Of a DNA stretch of 64,000 nucleotides, positions 19,425 to 28,353 are shown piece by piece. The stretch is from Acidobacteriota bacterium (GTDB lineage Bacteria; Acidobacteriota; Terriglobia; Acidiferrales; UBA7541), in contig JABCYZ010000001.1 in the NCBI GenBank assembly GCA_013289955.1, positions 310,001 through 374,000 on the forward strand. The letters are read 5' to 3'. Position 1 is the first letter of the stretch. Each line of letters starts with the position of its first letter. Under the pieces are notes generated by a model. That model saw nothing but the letters and a program-made list of their open reading frames with translations, searched no databases and was not told the origin of the DNA. The translations under genes and the position numbers were made by a program.

Positions 19425-20576
19425 ATGAAGCGCCTCTCCTACATCGACTGGATGCGCGGCCTGGCTTGCGTCCTCATGTTTCAAACGCACTGCTACGATT
19501 CCTGGCTGAGCCCACAGGCGCGAAACTCCCCCGCCTTTGTCTGGTCGCAACTCGGCGGCACGCTTCCCGCTCCGCTTTTCATCTTTCTCTCTGGCGTTTC
19601 CTTCGCGCTGGTTACAGAACGTCTCCGCGAAAAAGGAGCCACTCGCGGTGATGTCGCAAAAACAACCATTCGCCGCGGCGCCGAGGTTTTCGCCCTCGGT
19701 ATGCTTTTCCGGCTTCAGGAATATGCCCTCGGCTACCGCTGGTCTCCCTGGACCGACATCCTGCGCGTCGATATCCTGAACATTCTCGGCCTCTCGATGG
19801 TTCTGATGGGCATTCTCTGCTGGCTCAGCGCAGTTCCTGGCCCTGCCGACGCCAACGTCCCCGCTCCTGCCGTTCCCGGAACCGTCAGGTCCTCTCGTAA
19901 CCGCGCAATCTTCGCTGGCCTCTTCACGGCCGCACTGGTAGCCCTGGCCACCCCGCATCTCTGGACCACCTATCGCCCGAGCCAGCTCCCTTGGCCACTT
20001 GAGTCCTACATCAATGGCGTCCACACCTTCGGCCATCCCCAACCCTGGCTCTTCCCTCTCTTCCCCTGGTCCGCTTTCGCGTTTGTCGGCCTAGCCGTCG
20101 GGTTCTTCCTCTTCACCGATCTCGCCAGGCGCCACGAAGCTCTCATTTTTGCAGCCCTGGGTGGGACCGGCATACTCTCCTGTTTCCTCTCCATCCAATT
20201 CGATGAGTTCCGCCTCCAGCTCTATTCCCAATACGACTATTGGCACACCAGCCCAAATTTTTTCCTGATGCGCTGCGGCATCCTCCTGATTATTTTGTTC
20301 TGCGTCTACGTCTGGTGCCGCTGGGGCCTAGCCCAATTGGGATTCAGCCCCATCATCCAGCTGGGCAAAACCTCGCTTCTCGTCTATTGGGTCCATATCG
20401 AGTTCGTCTACGGTCGCCTCTCGATCCTTCCAAAGCGCCAATCGAGCTTCCCCCTGGCCACCCTCGGCCTCTGCATCATCTTCTTAGCCATGCTGGGGCT
20501 CTCGCTGCTTCGCACGAACTGGAAAAATCGCCACCGGAAAACGCAAGAACTGGCCGCGGCGGCCGTATTGACCTGA
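19425..20576 (+). CDS. Multipass membrane protein, heparan-alpha-glucosaminide acetyltransferase-like (DUF1624)
   Basis: A 383-residue protein with about ten membrane helices and the opening RLSYIDWMRGLACVLMFQTH. This matches the DUF1624/HGSNAT-type and acyltransferase-3-like group, where the conserved DxxRG and following His face the active site. LFIFLSGVSFAL and the C-terminal LGKTSLLVYWVHIE fit the same group. Start ATG 19425 is chosen because the family motif begins three residues later and AAGAG lies upstream. Likely to modify cell-envelope sugars; the substrate cannot be told. Confidence 0.75.
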   Translation: MKRLSYIDWMRGLACVLMFQTHCYDSWLSPQARNSPAFVWSQLGGTLPAPLFIFLSGVSFALVTERLREKGATRGDVAKTTIRRGAEVFALGMLFRLQEYALGYRWSPWTDILRVDILNILGLSMVLMGILCWLSAVPGPADANVPAPAVPGTVRSSRNRAIFAGLFTAALVALATPHLWTTYRPSQLPWPLESYINGVHTFGHPQPWLFPLFPWSAFAFVGLAVGFFLFTDLARRHEALIFAALGGTGILSCFLSIQFDEFRLQLYSQYDYWHTSPNFFLMRCGILLIILFCVYVWCRWGLAQLGFSPIIQLGKTSLLVYWVHIEFVYGRLSILPKRQSSFPLATLGLCIIFLAMLGLSLLRTNWKNRHRKTQELAAAAVLT

Positions 20577-20635
20577 CAGGCCAGCCTAAAGAAATCAAAT
20601 TGTAGGAGGGAATCAACCTCAACCGGCGCTCTGGC

Positions 20636-21010
20636 CTAGGGTTTTACGACGGAGTTCTGTTCCAACTGCTGCCCTGCGGGAATCCTGATAATGATCTCGC
20701 CAGGTCGCGCCAAACCCAGATCATCGCGCGCGATTTTTTCAATCAATCGAGGATCGCTATTCAGATCCTTCACTTCCTGTTCGAGCGCTGCATTTTCCCT
20801 GCTCAACGCGTCGAGATTCGCCTTCACCTTGCGAATCTCGTCTTGCGTCCGCCGCATCGCCAAGAATCCGTGCGTCCCAAAAACGTCGTGCACAATCATC
20901 ACCAGCATCAGCAATCCCAAAAGCCCGCGCCCATACTGCCGCATCAGCGACCGGATCTTCTCCTCGAGCGGCACGTTCTTCAATTTCCTCTTCAGTTTTC
21001 CAATACCCAC
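20636..21010 (-). CDS. ftsB: FtsB/DivIC-like septum formation protein
   Basis: A 124-residue single-pass protein: a short basic cytoplasmic tail, a transmembrane helix (GLLGLLMLVMIVHDVFG), then a periplasmic coiled coil (RRTQDEIRKVKANLDALSRE). The family ending follows, IEKIARDDLGLARPGEIIIRI, which matches the FtsB/DivIC pattern of recruitment to the FtsL/FtsQ division complex. The start overlaps the preceding phosphohexomutase gene by 19 bases, an unusual partner, since ftsB normally follows eno. Confidence 0.85.
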   Translation of the reverse strand: MGIGKLKRKLKNVPLEEKIRSLMRQYGRGLLGLLMLVMIVHDVFGTHGFLAMRRTQDEIRKVKANLDALSRENAALEQEVKDLNSDPRLIEKIARDDLGLARPGEIIIRIPAGQQLEQNSVVKP

Positions 21011-22437
21011 TTCGTCGCCTCGCTCGTCAACTTCGCCGAAGCCTCTGCGCTATTTGCTTCCACATACAGGCGCAACAACGGCTCCGTTCCGGACAGCCGC
21101 AAAAGCATCCACGAGCCATCCTCAAAACTGAATTTTGCTCCATCCGTCCGGTCCATCGATACAACTTTCCGCCCCAGCAGTGTCGAAGCGTCCACCGCCG
21201 CCTTGTTTACAGTGTTTGCCTTTTGTTCGTCATGCAAGTGCAAATTTGCGCGCATCGGCCAGAATTCTCTTCCCACTTTCTTAAAAAGCCGCCGAATTTG
21301 TTCGCCGAGCGAAGCTCCCCGTGCCGCAATCATCTCCGCCACAAGCAAGCACGCCAGAATCCCGTCCTTCTCAGGCACGTGCCCGCGGATCGTCAGCCCC
21401 GCGCTCTCTTCTCCGCCCAGCGCTATCTTGTCTTCGCGAATCAATTGCCCGATATATTTGAATCCCACGGGCGTCTGAAACGTTTTCTGTCCATGCGACT
21501 TCGCCGCCGCGTCTATCAGCTGCGAAGTAGCCACGCTCCGCGCCGCCGGCATGTTCCATCCACGCGTCTCGACGATGTAGTCGTACACCAGCGCCAAAAT
21601 GTGATTCGGCTGAATCCAGGTCCCGTCGCGATCGATTATTCCAAACCGGTCCGCGTCCCCGTCGGTCGCGAGCCCCGCCGCCGCTCCCGAATCAACAACC
21701 GCCTTGCCTAACGGCGCCAAATTCTCCGCGCTTACATCTGGTCCCGTCCCATCAAACAAACAATCCCGATCCGTCCGCATCGCTTCAACAGCCACACCGT
21801 GCGCGGCAAGCGCGCCATCCAGATATCCCGACCCACACCCATGCAAAGCGTCCGTCACGAATTTGACGTTCGCTTTCCGCAGCGTCTCAAATCTCACCAA
21901 CTCGCCCAGCCGCTTCAAGTAATTCTCGCGAAGATTTACCGTCTCCGTCTTCACTCCGTCCGAAGGCACCGCCGGCGAACTCGGATAAGCCCCGTCTTTG
22001 GCGATAATCCTCGCCACGCGTGCCTCAATATCCCTAGTCACTTCCGGCAGCGCCGGCCCCGCATCGGCCGAGGAAAACTTCAGCCCATGGTATTGCGCCG
22101 GATTGTGGCTGGCCGTGAAGTTGATCGCCCCGTCGAGCTTCGACCGCAGGATCTCGTAGGCCACCGCAGGCGTTGGCGTAAACGTCTCACAAAGCAAAGT
22201 CCGAACCTTGTGCGCCTGCAAAATCGCCACGGCCAGCTGCGAAAACTCCTCCGAATAGAATCGCGTGTCGTACCCAACCAAAATCATCGGATTCCGCATC
22301 TTGCTGTTCACGTGCTCTGCGATAGCCGTCACCGCCAGCCGCACGTTCGCAAACGTAAAATCGTCCGCAATCAGTCCCCGCCAGCCCGACGTGCCGAACT
22401 TGATGGGACTTGCGTTCATCATGGGAGAAGCGCTCAT
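20992..22437 (-). CDS. Phosphoglucomutase/phosphomannomutase family enzyme
   Basis: A 481-residue alpha-D-phosphohexomutase. Signatures are the substrate opening KFGTSGWRG, the phosphoserine loop TASHNPAQYHGLK, the metal-binding DGDADRFG, the sugar-binding GGEESAGL, and the phosphate-binding RLSGTEPLLRLY. The GEESAGL form and the DGDADRFGIID loop suit phosphoglucomutase activity (glucose 1-P to glucose 6-P), but mannose or glucosamine specificity cannot be excluded. The gene overlaps the ftsB-like gene downstream. ATG start. glgB lies 8 kb away. Confidence 0.93.
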   Translation of the reverse strand: MSASPMMNASPIKFGTSGWRGLIADDFTFANVRLAVTAIAEHVNSKMRNPMILVGYDTRFYSEEFSQLAVAILQAHKVRTLLCETFTPTPAVAYEILRSKLDGAINFTASHNPAQYHGLKFSSADAGPALPEVTRDIEARVARIIAKDGAYPSSPAVPSDGVKTETVNLRENYLKRLGELVRFETLRKANVKFVTDALHGCGSGYLDGALAAHGVAVEAMRTDRDCLFDGTGPDVSAENLAPLGKAVVDSGAAAGLATDGDADRFGIIDRDGTWIQPNHILALVYDYIVETRGWNMPAARSVATSQLIDAAAKSHGQKTFQTPVGFKYIGQLIREDKIALGGEESAGLTIRGHVPEKDGILACLLVAEMIAARGASLGEQIRRLFKKVGREFWPMRANLHLHDEQKANTVNKAAVDASTLLGRKVVSMDRTDGAKFSFEDGSWMLLRLSGTEPLLRLYVEANSAEASAKLTSEATKWVLEN

Positions 22438-22504
22438 ACCGTCGTATTCTATTCCCAGTTTCCCGAAGACGAAAGCTTTAGAAGGAATTTGCGGAGAGAA
22501 CTAC

Positions 22505-22831
22505 ATGAAGTCTGACGAAAAGCACTGGCTTGTGCTCGTGACCTGCGCCAATCCCATTCAGGCCAAACTCATTGCCCGCAGCGTCGTCGAAAAACGCCTC
22601 GCCGCCTGCGTCAGCATCCTCCGCAGCCCGATCGAGTCCCATTATCGCTGGAAGGGCAAAGTAGAAAAGACGCGCGAACTCCTGCTCCTGATCAAAACCA
22701 CGGCAAGAAAGCTGGGCGGCCTTGAAAGGGAAGTGAAACGCCTCCACAGCTACGAAGTCCCCGAATTCATCGCCCTGCCGATCGCCGGAGGCTCTAGAGC
22801 TTACCTGGACTGGCTCGAGGAAAGCACATAA
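22505..22831 (+). CDS. cutA: CutA1 divalent-ion tolerance protein
   Basis: A 108-residue PII-like trimeric protein. Signatures are VTCANPIQAKLIARSVVEKRLAACVS (the usual NxxxAxxIAxxLVExxLAACVN), HYRWKGKVE, and HSYEVPEFIALPI. Start ATG 22505 has GGAG 9 bases upstream; the longer frame shadows the phosphohexomutase start region. Divergent from the phosphohexomutase gene with 67 bases between. Linked to copper tolerance in E. coli, but its general role is unclear. Confidence 0.93.
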   Translation: MKSDEKHWLVLVTCANPIQAKLIARSVVEKRLAACVSILRSPIESHYRWKGKVEKTRELLLLIKTTARKLGGLEREVKRLHSYEVPEFIALPIAGGSRAYLDWLEEST

Positions 22832-22931
22832 CACCGCGAAGAGCGGTTCTACCGGAACCCCCTCCATCGGAAAGCAATCGCATCGGCGTCCCTCCCAGAG
22901 GCATCTTTGCCGCTCGCTACCCGCTTCTTTT

Positions 22932-24071
22932 TCACACGTACAACAATGCCTGATCCAAATCCGCCATAATATCCTCCACGTCCTCAATCCCCACCGAAAT
23001 CCTGACCAGCCCTTCCGTTATCCCGATCCGCTCCTGTACTTCCTTCGGCATCGAAGCGTGCGTCATCTGGGCGGGCAAGGAAACCAAAGTCTCCACTCCG
23101 CCCAAACTCTCCGCCAGCGAGCACAATTTCAATTGATTCAAAAATCGCCTCGCGGCTTCCAAAGAACCCAGATCAATTGCGATCATCGCTCCCGGCCCTT
23201 TTTGCTGCCGCCGCGCAATATCGTGCTGCGGGTGGGTCGGTAGTCCGGGGTAATGTGTCTTCCGAACTTTCGGATGCGCGTCCAGGTGACGTGCCACGGT
23301 GATCCCATTCGCGTTGTGCTGCAGCATACGAATGGCCAGCGTCTTTAGCCCCCGTGAAATCAAGAAACAATCCATCGGCGCCAGCCCCGCCCCGGCGGAC
23401 CTCTGGATGAAATAAATCTTCTCCGCGTCGTCCGGCCGCGTCAGCACCACCGCTCCGCCGGTAGAATCGCTGTGCCCGTTCAAATACTTCGTCATCGAGT
23501 GCACCACGATCTGCGCGCCAAGCTCGATGGGCCGCTGCAAGTAAGGGCTCAGAAACGTATTGTCGACCGCCAGCGTCACATTCCGCTCGCTAGCCAGTTT
23601 CGCGATCGCGCCAATGTCTGTCACGCGCATCGTCGGATTCGTAGGCGTCTCGATGTAAATCAACTTGGTGTTTGGCCGCAACGCCGCGAGCACGCACCCC
23701 GGGATTGAGGTATCCACAAAACTAAATTCCAATCCGAAGTGCACGAGCAGCTGCGTCGAGAGCCGGTACACTCCTCCGTACACCGCTTCCGACAGCACGA
23801 TGTGGTCGCCCGGCCGGTAGAGACGGAACACCGCGTCGACGGCCGCCATTCCCGAAGTGAAAACATACGCGCTGTGTCCGCCTTCCAGTTTTGCCACCGT
23901 CCGCTCCAGCGCTTTCCGGTTCGGATGGTTGGATCTCGCGTAGTCATACCCCTTGTGTTTGCCCAGTTCTTCGTAGACGTAGGTCGACGTCTGATAGATC
24001 GGCGCAACGATCGCTCCTGTCGCCGGATCAGGCTCCTGACCGACGTGAATCGCGTTCGTGGCAAATCCCAT
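22932..24071 (-). CDS. Cystathionine gamma-synthase/lyase-type PLP enzyme
   Basis: A 379-residue Cys/Met-metabolism PLP enzyme. Motifs are the YARSNHPNRKALE opening tyrosine/arginine segment, FTSGMAAVDA, DNTFLSPYLQRP, the Schiff-base lysine Lys195 in HSMTKYLNGHSD, and the C-terminal SLGGVETLVSLPAQMTHAS and VRISVGIED. It could be cystathionine gamma-synthase, gamma-lyase or beta-lyase; sequence alone does not settle this. Start ATG 24071 with AGAGGAG. The upstream gap shows no SAM-riboswitch-like core that I can recognise. Confidence 0.92.
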   Translation of the reverse strand: MGFATNAIHVGQEPDPATGAIVAPIYQTSTYVYEELGKHKGYDYARSNHPNRKALERTVAKLEGGHSAYVFTSGMAAVDAVFRLYRPGDHIVLSEAVYGGVYRLSTQLLVHFGLEFSFVDTSIPGCVLAALRPNTKLIYIETPTNPTMRVTDIGAIAKLASERNVTLAVDNTFLSPYLQRPIELGAQIVVHSMTKYLNGHSDSTGGAVVLTRPDDAEKIYFIQRSAGAGLAPMDCFLISRGLKTLAIRMLQHNANGITVARHLDAHPKVRKTHYPGLPTHPQHDIARRQQKGPGAMIAIDLGSLEAARRFLNQLKLCSLAESLGGVETLVSLPAQMTHASMPKEVQERIGITEGLVRISVGIEDVEDIMADLDQALLYV

Positions 24072-24412
24072 GGTGATCTCCTCTTACTTCCTGAACCTTA
24101 TTCTCATGCGGCTAGCCCATGGCAGCACGGAAAATCTGCTGCGGTTCCCCGGCAATGTGGAAGTTGCGGGACTAGGGGTCCTTCGCTGCGCTCGCGGCTC
24201 TCAAGTACCTGCAGAGCAGATTCTTCAGAAGTTACAGGACCAACACCAGTGAGTCAAACTCGCCGCAGCGAGTTGTTGCGTGGGATACATCGCTGCGATT
24301 CCAATAGCCGGATTCCGCCGAGCAGCATCCCGGCCTGCATTTGCATCTTAGCCCTCAGCGGAGTAACTTGAGGCCGTAACGTCTTTCCTTGGAGGATGGG
24401 GTCCAAAGGAAC
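24072..24412. other. Divergent intergenic region with a small hairpin
   Basis: No gene seen. It contains a 7-bp hairpin with a four-base loop (AACTCGC 24257-24263 with GCGAGTT 24268-24274) and a G+C-rich motif around 24177-24205 rich in GCTGCGCTCGCGG. No clear SAM riboswitch core and no T-run. Confidence 0.4.
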
Positions 24413-24826
24413 ATGAGATTTATTCGCTCAAAATGGGGTTGCCTATTTCTCTCTTTGCTGGCCGCGGCTGCCGTTTGTGTTGCTGCCCAGGACTCGGCCG
24501 CGCCCGCCGCTAAAGCTCCGTCACAATCCGACGAACCAAACCGTTTGACGATCGAAGTCACTGGCGGCGACAAGGCCGTTCCCGTTGAGAACGCCAGCGT
24601 CTATGTGAAGTACATCGAAGAGCACGCCATCAAGAAGGACAAGAAAGTCGAATTAAATGTCAAAACCAACCGCGAAGGCATCGCGCATGTCGCGGCAGCC
24701 CCTCTCGGCCGCGCTCTCGTTCAAATTATTGCCGAAGGTTGGAAGACTTATGGGCGTTGGTATGACATTACCGATCCTCACCAGGTCATCAAAGTGCGAC
24801 TTGAGCGGCCGCCGAAGTGGTACTAA
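24413..24826 (+). CDS. Secreted protein with a carboxypeptidase-regulatory-like beta domain
   Basis: A 137-residue exported protein: signal peptide (LFLSLLAAAAVCVAAQ), an Ala/Pro linker, then a beta-rich domain. The pattern PVENASVYVKYIEE, then TNREGIAHVAAAPLGRALVQI, then DPHQVIKVRLER is like carboxypeptidase regulatory or PEGA-type domains that decorate surface proteins. ATG 24413 is preceded by AAAGGA; TTG 24389 is an alternative start. Single gene, function unknown. Confidence 0.65.
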   Translation: MRFIRSKWGCLFLSLLAAAAVCVAAQDSAAPAAKAPSQSDEPNRLTIEVTGGDKAVPVENASVYVKYIEEHAIKKDKKVELNVKTNREGIAHVAAAPLGRALVQIIAEGWKTYGRWYDITDPHQVIKVRLERPPKWY

Positions 24827-25191
24827 TTTGTCTCTTCTGGCGGAAATTGCTGGCGGAACATCACCGCTCTCTCGATGTTTAGGTTTTCACTCTGGCACTG
24901 ATCTGATTTTACGTGCCATGCGTCGCGCAACATCTTTCCTCTTGCCGTAAGATTCCCGCGAGGAAAAAAAACAATTGCCCTGAAATTGTGCAAACAGCAT
25001 CAGGCCGTTGAAGAAAGTGAAGTTAGCTCGCATCGCCGCCTTAATTTCCACACACTTATCAACAATTGTGTTGAAAACTTAATCGTCCAGAAATATTTTT
25101 CCTGCGGTTCGGCACAACTCTTGCCTCGATCCTCTTTCCGAATTTTGACCGGCCTCATCGCCAATGATAGAGTGGCTTGTCGGATTTCCTG
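24827..25191. other. A+T-rich intergenic region with DnaA-box-like motifs
   Basis: No gene seen. Around 25045-25080 lie ATTTCCACA, TTATCAACA (one mismatch from the TTATCCACA consensus) and, on the opposite strand, TTTTCAACA, the last two forming an inverted pair around ATTG. The flanks are unusually A+T-rich for this genome (AAAAAAAA near 24965, AATATTTTT near 25093). This could be a replication-initiation site or simply a promoter region of the downstream permease gene. Confidence 0.4.
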
Positions 25192-26310
25192 ATGAATGAG
25201 ACCTTTGACGGAACTTTCTCCTTATTCCAAATGCTTTGGGGCAACATCGTTGCCCGTCCGCTGCGCAGTCTTCTCAGCGTGATCGCCATCGCCATCCAAG
25301 TCATCTTGGTTCTTCTCATTGTGGGATTCACTTCGGGAATTATTTCCGAGTGGGGAAAACGCGTCGAGGGCGTCGGCGCCGACCTTCTCGTGCAGCCTCC
25401 AAACTCTTCCATTTTCTTTGCTTTCTCGAGCGCCGTCATGCAGGAATCTCTGGGCGACAAGATTGCCTTGCTTCCCGGCGTCGATGAAGTGGCTCCCACT
25501 CTTATCCTCACGGAACCAAAGAACTTGACGCTCGTTTACGGCATCAACTACAAGCGCTTCAATGCCCTCAGCCGCGGATTTTTATTCCGCGCGGGCCGTC
25601 CGTTCGAATCTCCCGACGAAGCCATCGCCGATGACATCATCGCGCAAACCAAACATTTGAAGGTCGGACAACAGATCACTCTTTTAAATCATACGTTTAC
25701 GGTTTGCGGCATCGTCGCCCATGGCAAAGGCGCGCGTTATTTTATTCCTCTCGAGACGGCACAGGAGATCGCTGGCGCCGAGAAACGCGTCTCTATGTTT
25801 TACGTCCGGAGCAAGGGCGATACCGAAGCCGCCCGCGCGCAAATTGTTGCGCTCTCTCCCTTGGACAGTGTGCGCACGACCTACGAACTCGTCACCCTCA
25901 TGAGTTCCTCGAATCTTCCTCAATTGAAGCCCTTTACCCGCAGCATGGTCGGGCTAGGACTCGTCATCAGCTTCCTGGTCGTGCTTCTGAATATGCACAC
26001 CATGGTCATGGAACGGACTCGCGAGATTGGCATCCTCAAAGCGCTTGGTCTTTCCAGACTGGGAATCCTTCGCATGTTGCTCGGCGAAACTCTCCTTCTT
26101 ACCGTCTGCGGATGCTTGCTCGGAATAGCGCTCACCTTTGCCTTCCAGGCCGTCATGAAAGAGACGAACCCCAGCCTCATGATTCTAATTACCACGCAAT
26201 GGGTCTTTTCTTCCGCTCTGCTAGCTCTCGTCGGCGCCTCCATCGGTGCCATCTATCCGGCTCTGCGCGCCGCAAGTTACGATCCGGTTGTTGCCCTGGC
26301 TTACGAATAA
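25192..26310 (+). CDS. FtsX-family ABC transporter permease
   Basis: A 372-residue inner-membrane protein of the MacB/LolC/DevC permease type. It has an N-terminal helix (RSLLSVIAIAIQVILVLLIVGF), a periplasmic MacB_PCD-like domain (about residues 50-235), then three helices with the cytoplasmic coupling segment RTREIGILKALGLSRLGILRMLL. The ending YPALRAASYDPVVALAYE is typical. No ATPase or membrane-fusion partner is adjacent. ATG 25192 is chosen; TTG 25177 in frame is possible and neither has a strong ribosome binding site. Confidence 0.85.
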   Translation: MNETFDGTFSLFQMLWGNIVARPLRSLLSVIAIAIQVILVLLIVGFTSGIISEWGKRVEGVGADLLVQPPNSSIFFAFSSAVMQESLGDKIALLPGVDEVAPTLILTEPKNLTLVYGINYKRFNALSRGFLFRAGRPFESPDEAIADDIIAQTKHLKVGQQITLLNHTFTVCGIVAHGKGARYFIPLETAQEIAGAEKRVSMFYVRSKGDTEAARAQIVALSPLDSVRTTYELVTLMSSSNLPQLKPFTRSMVGLGLVISFLVVLLNMHTMVMERTREIGILKALGLSRLGILRMLLGETLLLTVCGCLLGIALTFAFQAVMKETNPSLMILITTQWVFSSALLALVGASIGAIYPALRAASYDPVVALAYE

Positions 26311-26448
26311 TTTTCTTTCTCGCCTAGCAGTGCGCTCTCCCCCATTGCTTCACCTTCGCCAAGCTGATAATTTTGGGGCACTCCCCGCCTGCTTGGCCCT
26401 GGAAAACCCCGCCATCTGGCGGCGCAGAGCAAACTAAGGAGCTCCACG

Positions 26449-27123
26449 ATGAAGCCACTGCACGTAACGCTTTTGGCCGCAGGCTTAAGTCTGGCCGCCG
26501 GAGCCCCGGCCCGCGCTCAGATGGGCATGGACTTTTTCAAGAAGCCGGCGATCGCCGATCTTTTCAAGCCCGTAGTGGGAAGTGGCTCGGTCTATGAAAC
26601 CGAACGCGACCAGAAGAAAAGCACCATCGAAATGACAGTGGTCGGCCAGGAGTCCGTCGACGGCAAGGACGCCTTTTGGCTAGAATTTGGCCATTCTGAT
26701 CAACGAACCGGCAGGATGGCCTACGCGAAAATGCTCGTCACAAAAGATGACTTCCAGTTTCATCGCATGATCTTTCAGCAGCCCGGCCAGCCGGCCATGG
26801 AAATGCTCATGAACCCGGGCGCGCAGCAGCGATCTCACATGGCCGACGAAATGGAGAAGTGGCACAAAGTTGGGGAGGAGACCATTACCGTCCCGGCGGG
26901 CACTTTCCTCTGCGATCACTGGGCCAAAGACGATGGAAAAGGCGATGTCTGGGCGAGCTCCAAGGTCACGCCCATGAGTTTGGTGAAGGAAGTCACCCCG
27001 ACGAACTCCATGACGCTGGTCAAGGCGATTTCCGATGCCAAGGACCACATTACCGGGACTCCTATGAAGTTCGATCCGGAAGCGATGAAACGCCAGATGA
27101 TGCAGAAGCAGAATCCTCAATGA
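26449..27123 (+). CDS. Secreted protein of unknown function, 224 residues
   Basis: An exported protein with a signal peptide (LHVTLLAAGLSLAAGAPARA). The mature part looks beta-rich in the middle (GSGSVYETERDQKKSTIEMTV then a DAFWLEFGHSD segment), with a conserved-looking VPAGTFLCDHWAKDDGKGDVW, and a Met/Gln-rich C-terminal tail. The VPAGTF pattern is shared with lipoprotein-like DUF4412/DUF3108-type families, but I cannot assign it. ATG start with AGGAG. Downstream genes converge. Confidence 0.7.
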   Translation: MKPLHVTLLAAGLSLAAGAPARAQMGMDFFKKPAIADLFKPVVGSGSVYETERDQKKSTIEMTVVGQESVDGKDAFWLEFGHSDQRTGRMAYAKMLVTKDDFQFHRMIFQQPGQPAMEMLMNPGAQQRSHMADEMEKWHKVGEETITVPAGTFLCDHWAKDDGKGDVWASSKVTPMSLVKEVTPTNSMTLVKAISDAKDHITGTPMKFDPEAMKRQMMQKQNPQ

Positions 27124-27218
27124 GTTCTGGGGCCGCGGGACAAAAGGCTAAAAGGCACTCGGGTCAGAAGGAAGGATGCCCGAGCCTGGGGCTGTCCTTC
27201 TTCCACTTTCACCCTGCC

Positions 27219-27656
27219 TCAGGAGGCTGGCGCGAACGCCGCTAGTTCGCTCGAAACGTCATCGATCGTGGCCAGCGGGCAGGAGACATGCACGATCTGA
27301 CCGGGTTCGTTCGCGTCAATCAGCAAATTGCCGTTATGAGTGCGGATGCGGACATATTGTGGACCGTCGTGGACTTCGACAAGCTCCGCTTCCGGATATT
27401 TCTCGAGTTCTTTTGCCACGGCGTGCACCAGCGGCATGAAGTTCCTGGCCCTTTCTCCGGCATCGCGCATCCTGTCCCGGGGGATGAAGTGCATCGCCAT
27501 CGGTACAATCGCCGCCGGCACCCAGACATGCACGTGCGAACCCTTACCGTGGGTTTCGTCTACATCGACGCGGAGCAATCCTTCGTGAAACGTATAAGCC
27601 CCCGCCATTGCCAACGTGGCTCCAAATCCCAGAGCGATTTTCCCGAGCAAAACCAT
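27219..27656 (-). CDS. Exported protein, single-domain relative of its upstream neighbour
   Basis: A 145-residue protein with an N-terminal hydrophobic segment (LLGKIALGFGATLAMAGAYTF) that is a signal peptide or anchor. The rest has the pattern LLRVDVDETHGKGSHVHVWVP, then ELVEVHDGPQYVRI, then a PGQIVHVSCPLATID segment. The same order of strands and the VxVxVP signature occur in the protein encoded just upstream (27736-28353), so the two look like paralogues. No known family recognised. Same minus-strand unit, 79 bases apart. Confidence 0.65.
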   Translation of the reverse strand: MVLLGKIALGFGATLAMAGAYTFHEGLLRVDVDETHGKGSHVHVWVPAAIVPMAMHFIPRDRMRDAGERARNFMPLVHAVAKELEKYPEAELVEVHDGPQYVRIRTHNGNLLIDANEPGQIVHVSCPLATIDDVSSELAAFAPAS

Positions 27657-27735
27657 TTCTCTTTTCCTTTCCCGTCCCTTGCTTCTTGTGCGGGACTACC
27701 CCTGGACCGAAACGAAACTGGGAATCCTTTTTTGG

Positions 27736-28353
27736 TCAGTCCGTCGTGACGTTCTTCGAATCCAGCCAGACCCGGATGGTGTTGTCGTCATCTTTCACGG
27801 AAACCAGCTCAACGTCGCCCTGCCCGGCCAACGCATGCAGTCCAGCCACGATATCCAGCTCGTCTTTGGAGCCGGACAGCAGTGCTTCGACCACTTTCAG
27901 GGGAACCTTGACCTCTACTTGCGAATGCTTCGGCTTGTTTTTGTCGTGTACGTGAACGAACAGCATCCCTTCCTTCTTCATCACGCTGATGTCCGCATCG
28001 TTGCTTTGTACGGTCACAAATTCGCCATCTTTGCTCGAACGGACAGCTTCAAACAGTGTGCGAACATCCACGCCATCGCAATCCATGCAGCCGATTCGGA
28101 CTTTCCCGTTGTGGAGGCGGTCATGGTCAATGGCCGGCAAGACTTTTTCCGCTAACTCGAGTGGAACATTCACCCGGACAGTCTCGCCTTTGGCGTTGGT
28201 GCTGATGACGCGCACGTGGAGCCAGCGATCTCCATGGCTGCCCGTGCTCGAAGTGCTTGCGCTCGATTGTGCTCGCGTACCCAGGGGCGCGAAAAGGGAT
28301 GTGGCGGCCAAAAAGGCAATTACAGGGAAAAAGTGCCGGGTGCGGCTAGTCAT
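27736..28353 (-). CDS. Secreted beta-rich protein with an internal repeat
   Basis: A 205-residue exported protein: signal peptide (FFPVIAFLAATSLFAPLGTRA), a Ser/Thr linker, then WLHVRVISTNAKGETVRVNVP and later QVEVKVPLKVVEALL followed by DVELVSVKDDDNTIRVWLD. The second half appears to repeat the first strand-and-helix unit. A short CMDCD pair may bind metal or form a disulphide. ATG 28353 is set by AAAGGAGG about nine bases upstream; the longer frame to 28599 is unsupported. Probably co-transcribed with the shorter paralogue downstream. Confidence 0.65.
   Translation of the reverse strand: MTSRTRHFFPVIAFLAATSLFAPLGTRAQSSASTSSTGSHGDRWLHVRVISTNAKGETVRVNVPLELAEKVLPAIDHDRLHNGKVRIGCMDCDGVDVRTLFEAVRSSKDGEFVTVQSNDADISVMKKEGMLFVHVHDKNKPKHSQVEVKVPLKVVEALLSGSKDELDIVAGLHALAGQGDVELVSVKDDDNTIRVWLDSKNVTTD

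Noticed and set aside
24072..24412. SAM riboswitch ahead of the cystathionine gamma-synthase-like gene
   Set aside because: I looked for the SAM-I core and kink-turn pattern and did not find one; only a small unrelated hairpin is present.
27124..27218. Terminator between convergent genes
   Set aside because: A stem around GGCACTCGGG and CCCGAGCC is possible but has no T-run on either strand.
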